From Gadus chalcogrammus (taxonomy: Eukaryota; Chordata; Actinopteri; Gadiformes; Gadidae): a DNA stretch of 64,000 nt. The notes under the pieces are model-generated. The model was not told the origin of the DNA. It worked only from the letters and a program-made list of their open reading frames with translations, and ran no database searches. Every line of letters begins with the position of its first letter. Position 1 is the stretch's first letter. This document shows positions 29,101 to 41,859 of this stretch, in pieces. The DNA lies in contig NC_079414.1 in assembly GCF_026213295.1 (NCBI RefSeq), positions 13,558,983 to 13,622,982 of the forward strand, read 5' to 3'. Both the position numbers and the translations under genes were made by a program.

Positions 29101-30797
29101 TGCACCATTGCAAAATCTGCCATTTTGGCAAAGACACCCGAGAGAACTCAGAAAATCAGAGGAGGTCAACAGTAAACGGCACCCCCAAAACCCAAACCAA
29201 AGACGTGGCCTTTTTTCTTTCCTTCATCCCTTTTAAAATGAGTTTAACTGAAGTGCTTAGATTGGACAAAGCCCGTGTTCTTCGGCGTAGCTCTGAGCAC
29301 TAAGGCCCTCCAAGTCTTTGGTTATTCCCGTCGTAGTGACTCAGTAGAGTGCAAACCCGAGCCGATAACAACCCAGACAGGCCACAATAGAGGTCCTTCT
29401 TTGTGGGTGTTTTTCTGGCAGCGATGTAAAACAAAGTCATCCCTTCATCACATAGGATCGCGGGCGGGAATGAGCGCTCTTTGAGGTTGGTTCCGGATCT
29501 CTAGGGCATAGAGATTGGCCAGTCATTGGTCAATCTCATTTGTGACCTTACCGGGGTAGATAGATGCTACTTTTTATGCAAAGACGAAAGACACGCCATT
29601 GACACGCAATCGAGTTTGGTAAAATAGCTTAACTATTAAAAACTAGAACCGAAAACCAACTGCAAAAAAATTGTAATCTGATACTGAATATGATTAGTTC
29701 TTGTCTGGCAGCAACTATGTTTGGGCAGTCAGTGTATATGCATTTCTGTTTGTGGCATATGTCGTAGTCAGACCTACTGTGACAATGTCCCCAAACAAGT
29801 ATCCCTAAATTCCCTGTAATATTCAGGGTATGTAATGGATGACCGGCAAGGCATACCTGGTTGCCTTGGTAATGGCTGTCCTCTCAGGCTTGGCCCCAGT
29901 AGAGCTGCTGGGTTTGGGGACGGTGGAGGTGGCTGGTCGACTGGCAGGACCTGAGAAGAATGAAGGAAGGAAGACGGATTTAACTTCACTGCAACAAGAC
30001 ACTCCACAAAGACACATGCCCATCTCCGATTCAAGTCACTGATGCAGGGCTAATATAAAAGACTGATCATTTGACACCAGGTATTGAAACCAGGTATAGC
30101 ATTACTCATGATGTACAGAATTGTTAACCTTCTTATAGTAAATCTTCCCATCATGATGATGCTAATAATAAACAATAAGCAATGATGGCCACGCCATGCC
30201 CTGGAGAAACCCCTCACCTGTGGTCCTGGGCCTGGCTCCGTTTACAGGCCCCGCTGGGGCCCTCTTGGGGATACTGTTGGACAGTGACCCCTCGCCACCG
30301 TTGGCCACCTTGGCAGGGGCAGAGGTGACTCTTGTATTGCCCGCGGGCTTCTTGTCCGCTACTCCCGTGTGGGTTCGGACAGAGGACGCTGCTAAGGCTG
30401 CAGGCTTCTTAGGCAGCGGCCCTGTTGTCTTAGATGCTGCTTGGGACCCGTTCACCCCTCGGCTCGGAACGGTTCCTGGGCGCCTGGATGGTGTAGAAGG
30501 GGCCTTGGTCTGGGTCTTGGTCTTTGCTCCTCCTCCGACAGCAGAGGGGACGGTGGTGGTGGGCTTCAATTTAAGCGCGTCGTTCGGCTCGACTTCGGCC
30601 TCAGCAATGGCAGGCGTGTCGTTGCCCTCCTGGCCAGCGGGGGGCGACGCTGCAGTTTCCTGGACCTCTTCATCCGGAGACGCCGCGGACCCCTTCTCTT
30701 CGGCCGGCACTGCCGCAACCTGGGAGGAGGTCAGTTCTGCGCCCACTAAGGCTTCCATGGGCTCAGTTGTTTCCATGGTCACCCCATCCGGTTTCAT
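19073..30797 (-). CDS. prr36: PRR36-like proline/alanine-rich protein
   Basis: Five coding exons join in phase on the minus strand: 30797-30218, 29950-29857, 25017 (or 25008)-24770, 24597-22144, 20169-19073; about 1490 aa. Layout: acidic N-terminus, then a long Pro/Ala/Ser/Thr/Lys-rich disordered region (residues about 70-450), a TTAPTK hexapeptide array (about 226-275), an acidic middle with a Gly run and EEDDDD (about 690-740), a Glu/Arg/Gln coiled coil (about 1190-1300), and a conserved-looking C-terminus with WGQKVDMVQQLINQSLLL, LPPLTPPSSATVTSVSSFSP and the final DWTVVELETHH. There is no membrane segment or enzyme motif. The name rests on composition, C-terminal resemblance as remembered, length near that of human PRR36, and human-19p13.2 synteny with MCOLN1. 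Basic Pro/Ala/Lys tracts also resemble microtubule-associated proteins, which remains the main alternative. Confidence 0.6.
22144..24597 (-). CDS. prr36: PRR36-like large central exon (2.45 kb)
   Basis: Bounded by the acceptor CGCCACAG|ATGTGGGC and the donor TTTTTCAG|GTAACG, both in phase with the neighbours. It encodes about 818 residues of low-complexity sequence: Lys/Pro/Ala-rich start (basic), then increasingly acidic with a Gly run (encoded by repeated CCACCA on +) and an Asp/Glu run, then Ser/Pro/Gln-rich. GC content is far above that of the surrounding introns. Confidence 0.8.
24770..25017 (-). CDS. prr36: PRR36-like exon with TTAPTK hexapeptide array and tandem acceptors
   Basis: The exon encodes about eight imperfect TTAPTK/TTAPTR units from an 18-bp tandem repeat. 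Two acceptors nine bases apart, GGTTAG|ATCGGTTAG|TACC, both keep the frame (AG+A gives Arg, AG+T gives Ser), so a three-residue isoform difference is expected. The upstream one has the better pyrimidine tract. The donor is AAAG|GTATGT. Confidence 0.75.
25018..29856. other. PRR36-like intron, no other feature recognised
   Basis: Apart from the small exon at 29857-29950, this 4.8 kb shows no phase-compatible exon, RNA gene or clear element end. The region 25440-25560 is purine-rich. Confidence 0.4.
29857..29950 (-). CDS. prr36: PRR36-like exon 94 nt
   Basis: The acceptor TTCTCAG|GTCCTGCC and donor AACCAG|GTATGC enclose GPASRPATSTVPKPSSSTGA..., Pro/Ser/Ala-rich like the rest of the gene. Phase 1 in and phase 2 out match both neighbours. 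Confidence 0.7.
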
Positions 30798-30919
30798 CCC
30801 CTCCTGAGGCCCGTGGGTTGCGAGCGTCTTGATCCAAAAGAACGCAGCGAGTTGCTCAGCTGCTCCGGATGCTCAGAGATGCCTTGGCGAAGCCCTGACT
30901 GCTCTATATAGTTTCCACA
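30218..30919 (-). CDS. prr36: PRR36-like first coding exon with 5'UTR part
   Basis: Coding from the ATG at 30797 (MKPDGVTMETTEPMEALVG...) to the donor ACCACAG|GTGAGGGG at 30218. Upstream, the in-frame stop at 30873-30875 makes 30797 the first usable Met. A good acceptor, TTTTGTATTTTGCAG, ends at 30920, so positions 30798-30919 are most likely 5'UTR joined to a distant non-coding exon. A second Met at codon 8 is an alternative start. Confidence 0.7.
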
Positions 30920-33894
30920 CTGCAAAATACAAAAGCACAAAAGGAAACATGCATTATTGATAACCGCCACGCGATATAAAACAAATGTGTGTTACTGATG
31001 AAGTCCAATAGTACATCATTAGAGCCCTCGTTTAACCTAGGCGTCGGGCGCCACAGCGAGACTGCTGCCTCTAAATGATGCAGCAGTTTTGTCCATCATC
31101 CCTCACTAGGCCAAATCAAAACTCATTTGGGCCTCACAGGAATTTTTGAGAACAGGAATAACAGGAAGTGCAGGAAAAACATTAGTGGGACACACTACTC
31201 CAGCATAAGACCCGGGAGAGCATGAGCGACCGCCACAAAACAATTCTGGTAAAAGGCTGAAAGATCACATTATATGTTGCAGGATTCGAATAACCACAAG
31301 GCTTGACTGGAGACATTGAGTGGGAAGGGGGAGGGACGGAGTTGTGGTTTTGAGTGACGGCACAGGGGGAGTTTCACAATCTTTTGAGGAGATGACCAGC
31401 AGCCCACAGCATGAGCAGTCCGAATCCAACACGCCATCTTGTGTCCCGATTGAAGGCCTCAATGGAAGCCCTCAAACTTGAGTTATTGTGTGCCTTTATA
31501 GGTCTCCCCAATTCATCTCAGTTCCCCTCATACGCCAACCTCCTCTTCTTTAGTTTCCGTGATATCCCTCAGACACTGGTTTCGGTTGGCCCATCCCCAG
31601 CCCACTCCAACCTCATAGGGAACTCTTCCAGTAAATGGTTTGTGTGGTCGGGGATGGAGTGCCCCACACGCCCTGTGCCCCCTACAGGGCGTTTGGGGGC
31701 GTAAGGGCTTGAACCCCTGCCCCCCCCCCCATCCCCATTCTTCTCAGTGACAAATGTATGATTTAGAAACCCATGAATACTCATTATATACCCCCTGAAT
31801 AAGGACTTCAGAGTCTAGACCCACAAAACTGGTTGCATATGAAACCATTTTAATGTAGCGATTGAAAACACATTCTTATGAATCTCATTGCGGATGTCCT
31901 ATTGATGTAATACTCAATATGCATGTGGGGGGGGGGGGGGGGGGTAGACTGATTTTGGCACCATATCCCTTCACCGCTCGCTTTAGTTTGTTATTCCTGC
32001 AGCCTCTGTTGAAGTGTGATGGAGTACAGAGAACGCTAAGCGAAAACCATTTTGGCACGTTTCCCCTTCTGTGGAAACGTTGAGCGTTCCTGCTGACGAG
32101 CGGTTTATACGGAAATCGATACAGAGCGAGTCGGCAGGGCGGCCTGCAGACCCTGGCCCTCCATGGCTAAACATTAACTCCAACGGCCGCTCTCCTCGCT
32201 CACAAAACACCTTCTCAGAGCTGGCTCTCCCTCCTCCAGATCGTGTTACCGTGTTCTCAGGAAAACGGTATCACTCGGGCTCACCTGAAACCCATTGTTG
32301 TGGGTTGGATCGGAGAGGAGAATAAACAAACAAGTCACTTGTTTAGGAGTTGCCTGAGTGGCCCTGGTGGGAGATCGGGTTATTCATTAGTTTATAAAAT
32401 TGAAATCCCACTCCCAGCCTACCCGGACGATGTTGATTCAGGGATGCGTTTAATTTTTGAGGAATAGTGACAAAACTGGTTGAAAATTGGGAGTATCAAA
32501 AGGTTTCCAAAAGCATGGGGTGAACCGGCGTCAAAGCGTCGTAAATGCTTGAATAAAGGGTAGAATAGCCTTTAGTCACGGTCCATTACAGGAGGCTTGA
32601 GTGGGGGTTGGGGGGGGAGGTAATGGGACTCGCATGACAGCTTCTTCAACCATGGAATTCTACAGGCTAGTAGTTGGTATGAAAGTCGAACCCAAGTGTT
32701 CCCTCAATTAAAAGAAAACAATAAAGAAGCCCAGACGTCCTATCCAAACCACAACACAACCAGCATGCCACACCTCATGGTAGTTTAGATAGTTTCCAGC
32801 CTCAAACGGTGGCTGAAAAGACACTTGTAATCCTTTGTACATTCAATTAGTTGGAAATGAGCACCAGAAGGGCTGCTTGGTGTGAACAAAAATATGGAGT
32901 GACGTCTTTCATCAAACAAAAAAGAGAACCTCCATTGTATCTGAATCCAAAGCATTCCACCGAGTCCTCGTTAGCATAACAAACACCGCAGCCCGAGGAA
33001 GTGTTGGTACCTTAGTCAGGGCACCTCTCCGTTGCTAGCGCCGCGCGGCTATTATGAAAATTAGCTCGGTACAGTAGAGTATAGTATGACAGAGAACCAG
33101 ATCAAGCCATAATAACAAGCCGAGATAAAAGTTAGCCTGAAGACTAGACGATGTGTGCACGTAGATTTACATGAGTGGATGAAAAACATTGCCCTTATTT
33201 GCATTCCTCCCGTTGTTATGAAGACGGTCTACTAAAACCCATGACTCTCCCTCTCTCCTTGCACTTTAATTACATCAGTCTCATCCCCATCTCTTGTTCT
33301 CCCCCCGCCTTCTCCCCCTCTGAATCAGGCTCTGTCCAGACAGTGGAAGAGGTGGGAGACAAAATAGGTCAGTTTTAATACTGTGTCTACAGCACGAGGG
33401 GGGAGGGATTTGGACTGGTTGCAGGGAAAGGGAGCGAGAGAGCGAGCGAGCCGGGGTAGAACGAGGTTAGGAATGCATTGTTCCAACCGAGGAGGAGCGG
33501 GATGAGAGGTGTCCGGGTGGGGGAGCTGATCCGAGCTAGGAGGGGGGGTGACACCGATTCCTGGGTTTAATGTCAGATATCCATCTGCCTCTATAAAACC
33601 CCGACCCTGGTGCCCGCGGCCTGGATGTTAAAGGAGAACAGAGCCGGGGCCGGGCCTCGGCAGGACGCCAGCGTTGTAAAGCACAGCCGATGAAGCCACG
33701 TTGGGACTGCTCACTCCGTAGAAGACCAAGCGGGCTAGAAGACACACTCGTGCTCGTGGGAAGGTTTGCACGGTTTGAGGACGAGTAACCGTTCCCAGCC
33801 TAGTATAACATGAACGTATCAGAAATTAAAGTATACAATACCGTTAATGGCTACGGGATATTAGTATCAAGAGATATCCTGTTGGGGTTACTTT

Positions 33895-34049
<155 letters not shown>

Positions 34050-35408
34050 GTGCGGAAGTGAGGGAAAGGGCGAGAGTGACCCGCTTGAATGAGAGCGTGG
34101 TTGGTACGTGCGTGGCATGGGGAGAGGTTGTTAGTGACAGCATGACTTGGGAATGTTTAAGATGTGGGCAGATGGAGCAAGGGGAAAGTGGCAATACATG
34201 GTACAATGAAACAAATCCAATAAAACACTGCTAAATATGAGACAGAATCTTTAACTGTGTACTGCCCACAGACAGACACACTTCCTTCATTGAACACAAA
34301 CAGCCAATAGCACTGGGTGCTGCATATTGTGATCTTCTCTCACAATCTGAATTCACAGCCCAAAATAAATAATCAATGCATATTGTTGCAGCCCCACAGA
34401 GCGCCTACAGAATACGCCCACACGCAACAAGAACAAATATTGGCCTTCACCAGGGACCCTCTCCACTCCGATATTCCCTCCACACTGATCACAGCCATGA
34501 TCGAGGGTGAAATAGCCCAATAGCCTACAGGCAGCTAACAGACGACCGTGCTCAGAGAGGCTGGCACGAAGGAGACGTACATCGAGAAGACGTTCACTAA
34601 TTATCTGTTGCGCACACACAAGGCACTTTCTGTCGACCAGAGGGAACAGAGCAGATCGCAGTGAAGCACTGTGAGAGAGTGAGTGAGAAATGGAAAGGAG
34701 AGGGGCCCAGACAGAGAGGGAAAAGGAAGAGGAAATAAATAAATAAAGTATTTGTGTGACATGGCATTTCCTGCAGAGAGAGAATTCAGCTTGGTTCCCA
34801 TTATAGAATTGGGATCACATAAAACTCAAGTTTGAAGGGCGCCAGCTGTCACCAGATCACAAATACACCCTCTAAAAAGGGTATTTTATGTGCTCAGACG
34901 CAGTCACAAGCGTGTTTACACAGCGTTCCGGCACACGGTTTATGCACAGGCACTCAGGTGCCTGACGAGGCATGGGCCCGGTTTAAAAAAAAGACTACAG
35001 ACCCTGCAAGTACGTTTTTGAACTCTTCCAAATAAATACCGGAGGAATTAAAAGGAGGTATTTGTGAAGGGAGTCCATGGCATGGGAGGAGTAATGCGTG
35101 CGTGGCTCAATCTCACCATAAATGGCCATGCTGGTGAGAACCGCACACTGGCAGGAGACAATCAGCCGAGTGCAAAGGGAGGACACTGGATCTCTGCGCT
35201 GGAGGACAGTCTCCCTTTCCCTCTACGCTCTCGTTCCACCCATTTATTAACCGCTCTACGCACGGCTCCTTTTACACCTCTTCTCTCGCCGTCATTCGTT
35301 TCTTTCCACATATCAATGTTTTGCGCCACATGCTTCCGTCTATCCGTTTTAGCGCATCTTTCTTTGGCATTTCCATTTGGGTCCATCTCTTCCTCTCCAT
35401 GCATTGGC

Positions 35409-35543
<135 letters not shown>

Positions 35544-36639
35544 TGCTGTTGCTCATCGGCTGTGGCTGTGTGGCCACACCACCTCAGGATTACACACCAG
35601 CTGGTCCTTAACAGGTCAGGAAGTCACCAGAAGCCATGTCTCATGTGCAGTACTTCCTGTTGTATACAATATATATACATTCTATACAAAATTAGCATTT
35701 AGCCAGGACACTCGATGAATCATTTCCCCCCCCTCAATAAAATGTGACCCGACAGTGGGGTTTGATATGAATCAACCGAATGACCAATCAGCAGCGGCGT
35801 TGTCAAGAACCGTTTTGCTGGCTGAAACTCAGATAGTGCCGCCCCATATGAGCTGCGGCAAAACAGAGTGCACAGGAAATTATAGTTTACATCTCGACAC
35901 TCTTCAAGCACTGGGCTTCCGCAGGGTGCAGGCAAACCACACAGATAGTGTCTGTGTTTCACGGGGAATCATTTCTCCAATTACAATGGACCAAAAACAG
36001 TCACAGACACCTTTTCAACTGTCGGCTGATGGGAGACCTGGTTCTAAACCATCTGAAGGTGGCTACTTCAAACCCAAAAGGAGCATCTTGGATCGGTTGC
36101 TTTGAATCATCTAAAGAACTACAAGATATTTGGGAGTTTCAGACAGTTGTCGCCACATCCGCTGTGAACATCCTGCGAGGAGCTTGGAGTGTGTGGATGA
36201 CATAATCCTCTAATCCGAGAACACCGAGCCATTTAGAACCCCCCCCCCCCCCCCAACCTCGCCTGAGCTCAACTGGTGCATACAATATACCCTAGACTGG
36301 AGGGAGGGGGGGGGCCGTAAACTGGAGGTGTGCCAGGTCCTTGGTCTGGGGGGCCTGGGGTTCTTCTTGGGAGGAGCGTTCTTAATAGCTACGCCGCCGC
36401 TACATCATCCACACTTGAGTCAGTGCATTAAAAAAAAGAAAAAAGTGTCCATTCATCAGTGGAACTGCGCAGGTCTGGGCGATAAGCAAGCAACTCAGCT
36501 GAATCAATGCCATAGGGAACACGGAGGATGTGCTAATTGATGACGACGTCGCTCAATAAGCCCGGGAAGAGGTGTGTGTCGAGTGTGGCGACGGGTTAAG
36601 CAGACTCGCCGGTTAGCCTTTGTGTCGCTGGCGAATAAT

Positions 36640-36730
36640 CAAAGCGTGACGGCCTAGTGGCTAAGCAGTGGCCTGAAAAGGCTGCAGGGCAGTGGGTTAC
36701 AATCTGTCCCCCTCCATGGCAGGGCTTCAA
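36640..36730 (+). mobile_element. Possible tRNA-derived SINE head
   Basis: GGCCTAGTGGCTAAG resembles a polymerase III A box (TGGCNNAGTGG), and GGGTTACAATCTGTCC, about 45 bases later, resembles a decayed B box (GGTTCGANTCC). No full cloverleaf can be folded with confidence, so this is not called a tRNA gene. No poly-A tail or target duplication was identified. Confidence 0.25.
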
Positions 36731-38249
36731 CCAGAGCTCAAGGGCAGCCGGGCAGCCGGCCAGCGGGGCCAAGAGATGCCACAGGGAGCTACAGTAGAAC
36801 TAGAGTGTGGTGGTAGAGTTAGGGCATGACCACATCGTTTCAGTTTGCCCATCAATATTCATGACTTCCTTGTTCACATCTTGACACATATTAGCATAAC
36901 GCTTATTCACGCAGTGTGTTTGAAACTCACACAAAACACATGGCTTATGTCTACCATTGGCGACATCAATTTCTCTCCCCCCCCACACACACACACACAC
37001 ACATGCTCCTGCAGCCAGCAGGTGAGCTTCTGTTCAAACTCTCACTCTCTCTCTCTCTCTCTGTTGGAGGCAAGCATTTGCGGTTCGTTAAACAATGAGT
37101 GCATGGACTGAAGCCATGCGTCTTAATGGCGGTAAAACAACACAATGTCACGGAGACGGTGGGGGTCTGGGATGGGCGGGGGCTGGACCCTTTTGTCTGT
37201 ACAGCTCATCAAGCAACGCCCCCCCTCCCCCCCTGCCCCTGTAGGCCGTGGGCGGGGATTAGGTGGGCCCAGAGGATGGGCCAGGGGGCCAGCTGGCACT
37301 AGAAGGCCTGCCCTGAATGACTAGACCTCCGAGAGGAGGACCAGGGACACCGGATGGTCTCCGGAGCACAGCCTGGACAGGGTCTTAAGAGGTGGATCTA
37401 TTATTTACGTCGGGCCATTGATGAAAAACCACGAGTGCAAGAAGCCAATTCAGGGTGAGGTAGATGGGGGGCAGTTCAGCTGTATAACATCGGACTGCAT
37501 ATTATTAACATGTTAAACCTCACCATTGTAGAGAGATTTATTGTCTCAAAGATCATTCGTTTAGTTTACCAGACAGAATCACAGCACAACAAGCAGCAAC
37601 ACCGTAGGAAACGCTGCTCTTTCAAATACCAATAATTATTTAACCGAATTGTACTTTCAATTTAGCAAGACCCTTGTATCTGGTCCAGTAGCTAGCCAGC
37701 TCCCCAGGCAGCCGGCCAGCAGATAGTCGATATGCTGCTGAGGAGCCTGAGGACTGGATCATAAAGCGCAGTCCTTGGTGAGCGCAGACCGGCTGGACAC
37801 CCAGCCCACGTATCACTGACGGCACAACCCTAACAACACACACAAAAACCTGTGGGCATCTTGGCACAAACCACCTAAATACACTATCAGATGCCTAACC
37901 AAATACACACCCAGAACAACTACAACTTAGAACTTATAAGACACAGCTAACCTCAGAAAACCTTGAGACGAAGGCTAAACAAAGCAATATATGCTTGTTT
38001 TTAGCCAGACCGTTAAGCAAGTGCGAGGCTATAAGCTAAAGCCATCAAACATACCCCACGGCTCTTCAGTTGCCTAACACACGAAAAAGAGCTGACAAAA
38101 TACAAAAAAGCACTGAGGTGTGGGTTTGATAATTACAGCGTCTCTGACTGTGCCATGCCAATATAAATCGGCAGGAAAAGGGTAAATGGCAAACCCATCG
38201 TGACGAGGGCAACCAGGCATTCACGGCACCGTCCCACAGCCAAGCCGCA

Positions 38250-38487
38250 GACCAAGACCCGGCACCCAGCCAGACCAGGGACCGGCACCCAGCCGGACCA
38301 GGACCCGGCACCCAGCCAGACCAGGGACCGGCACCCAGCCAGACCAGGGACCGGCACCCAGCCGGACCAGGACCCGGCACCCAGCCAGACCAGGGACCGG
38401 CACCCAGCCAGACCAGGGACCGGCACCCAGCCAGACCAGGACCCGGCACCCAGCCAGACCAGGGACCGGCACCCAGCCAGACCAGCC
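38250..38487. repeat. 23-bp GC-rich minisatellite, about 10 copies
   Basis: Unit GACCAGGGACCGGCACCCAGCCA with a regularly interspersed variant GACCAGGACCCGGCACCCAGCCA. Because 23 is not a multiple of 3, all frames are traversed and both strands stay open, creating spurious long ORFs. Confidence 0.95.
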
Positions 38488-41400
38488 GGCGGGTGACAGA
38501 ATGTGCCGCAACTCTGTGAGAACACCATTCTGGACAGATCAGGGTGCGACCTGCAGCTGAGAAGCAGCATACGAAGACCAAGTGGACACTAACCCTCCCG
38601 ACAGTTAATATCTAGGGTTGGGCCGTCCGTTCCGACCCTGGAGTACAGGCAGAGGATGTTGTTTAGCATCATTGATCGTTACGACCGTTCAGCCCAGAAC
38701 AAAATAAGGAATCGACCGGTCAATCAGCCTTCTTTAAATCGTTTAAATCGTTGAGGGCTAGTGTTTAAATCTTCAGTATTACCAAATAGGAAAATAGACT
38801 CCCCAGAGATTGTCCGCTCATACACAACCCCATGTGCGGACAGCACACGGGCTGTGGCACTGTGACCCGCGTTATGATTCAACACATTCTGTTGACGGGG
38901 CCAGATAAGAGGCCAGAGAGGCGGCAGAAGCCTGGAGTCACACTGTTAATCACCATGTCACAAAACACGACCAGACCGATTCACCACCTGCCACCATCGC
39001 CGCTACTTCGGAGCCGCCCTCCCACAGCTGTTACGCTGGTACTGTTAGGAAAGACCGGGGGAGGTCGCCTCCTACGGCCGTTCAAACGATCGATACAATG
39101 TCTCATTAGCAGAGAAAGGGGTGAGGCTGTGGCAGGTCCTCCGTGAGGGGATTGTGGATTAAGTCCAAACCCCCGACAGGTTGAGCAGGTTTCACCGGAT
39201 TTATCTACACAGGGACTGTGCCAAGAGATAAGCAGGTCAAGCTGAAGAGGAGAGCGGAGGCATCTCAGCCATTGTCGGCAGCCAGGTGAACGACGCGACC
39301 CAGGCGGGGCGGACGCGAGTAACGCTCACACCCAGATTGGAGTGACGGCAGCTCCGCCTGGAGCAGCGTTCGTTTGAGAAGGCCTGCCGGCTGTCATGTG
39401 CTCCTCAAAAGTTACAAGGTCACCGCCTGTGTTTCCACACACAGACACGCACACAGAAACACACAGCTGCAGCGTGAATTTAAAACATCCCAATGGAAAT
39501 GATCCGACCGCATTCCCAAAGCGTTTCCCCGCCCGTTCAAACCTTGAAGCATATCAACAGTACATCCAATCCTGGTTGGAGCACGCCACCCAGATCCATA
39601 CGGTCAACATATCAGCCCAGCAAAGTCATGTCATCTCACAACAAGGAGGAATGTGTATATACTGGGGACATACATGCTGAACTACAGAACAGAAATACAT
39701 CAGGCTGTTGCCATTTCAATTTTACTGTGCAGATTTACATGAAGAGCATGAGAGGTATGCATTGTCCAATACATTAAACTGACAAGTCAATTAAAAGGCA
39801 TTTCACGCCATTTCACAGCGGGCAGCGAGGCAATTCCCATCAGCCAAATGCTCAGTGAACATCCAATCTGAACCCAATTAACACAGCCACCAAACATGTT
39901 GAGGGGGCAACAGCCTATTGATGAATGAACTCATTTTCTGGGAGCCTCGAGTCAAAGTATTTGTTTACGTGAACAGATTGCTTCTTTATGAACAGACACG
40001 AAGCATCAGTTTCAAACTATTCAGCTAGTCCATTGAGGCTCAAAATACTAAATTATTGTATTCATGTACAGGAAGATCAGGGGTTCCTGGCCATGTACAT
40101 GACGCCAATTCTCCTCACAGAGAGCCATTCATGGCCAGCTAGCCCGATGCTGAACGGGTTACTCGGGCTATCTTTAGAAGTGAGAGCAGAGCATCCTCTC
40201 AGAGTGTTGGGGAGTCTACAGTTCAGGATTCCAGTGGAGGAAATGGAAACATCTGGGATTTTCTAAGATTTGCATTACAATAAAGAAAAACAATTATATT
40301 GATGGACAGTAGTATCCTTCATCATGATAATGTCCATAATGTCCCAGGCTCCCGTCCCGGCAACACTTGTTGTACCACAACAAGTCTTTGTCCCCCAGGG
40401 TCTGCTCAGTGACTACCTGACTCGTTCTGAGCTCCACTTCCCAACGAGTTGGCCAAAATAAACAAAAACAATCGGATGCCAAGGAGAGGAAATCACAACT
40501 ACTCAGAACCCCCCCCCGCCCCAAATGAACATGTTATGCAAGGTTGATTTAGAGCCAAATAACACGTGACTATCCCCAATACCGCCGGATCCATGGACAG
40601 AGTCTGTACTCACAGCCATGTCCCATCCAAGTGTAGGGTATATTAGTATTACGACTCCACTATACAATAGAGCATGTTAGAAACCTATAATACAATTACG
40701 TCTTGTGGGATTATCTATTGGGTTGACGGAGGCCAGCCAATTGAAATGTAAAAACTTTTAGATTAAGATTGACCGTATATAATTAACGTATCGGAGCAGT
40801 TCTTATCCGAACCAAAAACAGGGGCATCCATTGGAAAATAAGCCTTCTGGTGGTAGTGTTCACGTGATATCCTGCTCAACAACTTCACAAGAAAAACTTC
40901 AAACTGGCTGCAGGCTATATCATTTCAAATGCGACTTGTTTTTCCCTACATGGAAGGAACGCTTTAATGACATTTATGCGGCTTCGAAAGAACAGAGCCA
41001 GCCACAATCGTATAGACACACACTAAATCATCCATGGTTTAGCAGAAGCAAAGCAACTAGAGGCCCACTTGAGGGTGACAGAACAATAGATGTCTGTGCG
41101 GTCGGTGTTGGCACGCATGACCGCAAAATATGGAAAATAAATGTAATCGACTACAAACGTGCACGCTGGCTGAGTGATACAGCGAAGCTGCGCACGACGC
41201 ACCACTCGGCAACCAGCGCGAGGGGGAAACATAAAGCACACCACCGCCCAACCATTATAACCCGCCGCGAGGCTAAACGTCCATCATCTCAACCCACAAC
41301 AAACTCTCGCTATTGCAAGTAGCCCGGGTGTGCAGCCTTGTAAAAAAAAAAGCTTTCATTAAATTTAAGAGATGGAAGATATTGGAGACATTCATGGGGA

Positions 41401-41555
41401 GCAGCTAAGGGCAATTGCTGCCCGTAACAATAAACAAAACCACGGATACACTAGTTTACGCGTTTAACAGCGTTTGAACCCGATACACGTTGATGCATAG
41501 TCAACAACGCAATTCACCCCGCCGCTACGATGTCGCTCAGATGTTATTGACGTAC

Positions 41556-41850
41556 CTTTCAAACGTCGAGGCACGCTTCCCCCAGGTTCTGGTTTCTTGA
41601 GGGAACAAACAGTGCCCTCCTTCTCAATTCGGCGGTGACTGAAATGCACTCAAAGTGTCGAGCGACGTAAATTTCAGATGATTAACAATGAAGCCTTTGC
41701 GGTCTGAGGGCAGGCGTCCTTTCTCGAGCTCCCTTCACCCCACGTTTCACTGGCAACAAACGGCAGCGGCGGGCTCCTTCTCTCTCTTCCCTTTGACAAG
41801 GACCCAGGAGGAGGAGGAGGGGAGGGGGGAGGGACCATATAGTAGCGCGG
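41556..41850 (-). promoter_or_regulatory. Candidate TATA promoter and 5'UTR exon of the PRR36-like gene
   Basis: On the minus strand a TATA-like CTATATGG lies at about 41836-41843 in GC-rich DNA; a start site about 30 bases on (near 41805) would begin an exon ending in the consensus donor TTGAAAG|GTACGTCA at 41556. No coding frame from this exon continues into the main ORF after splicing to 30919. Instead it holds an ATG at 41649 that gives a short upstream ORF. Assignment to the PRR36-like gene is by strand, order and absence of another minus-strand gene between; transcript data are lacking. Confidence 0.45.
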
Positions 41851-41859
41851 GGAGCGATT

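Noticed and set aside
30196..30807. 203-codon plus-strand ORF
   Set aside because: Antisense shadow of the first PRR36-like coding exon.
38066..38581. 171-codon minus-strand ORF with GWVPGPGLAGCRSLVWLGA-type repeats
   Set aside because: It is the translation of the 23-bp minisatellite; all frames on both strands stay open and no splice signals or flanking coding sequence support it.
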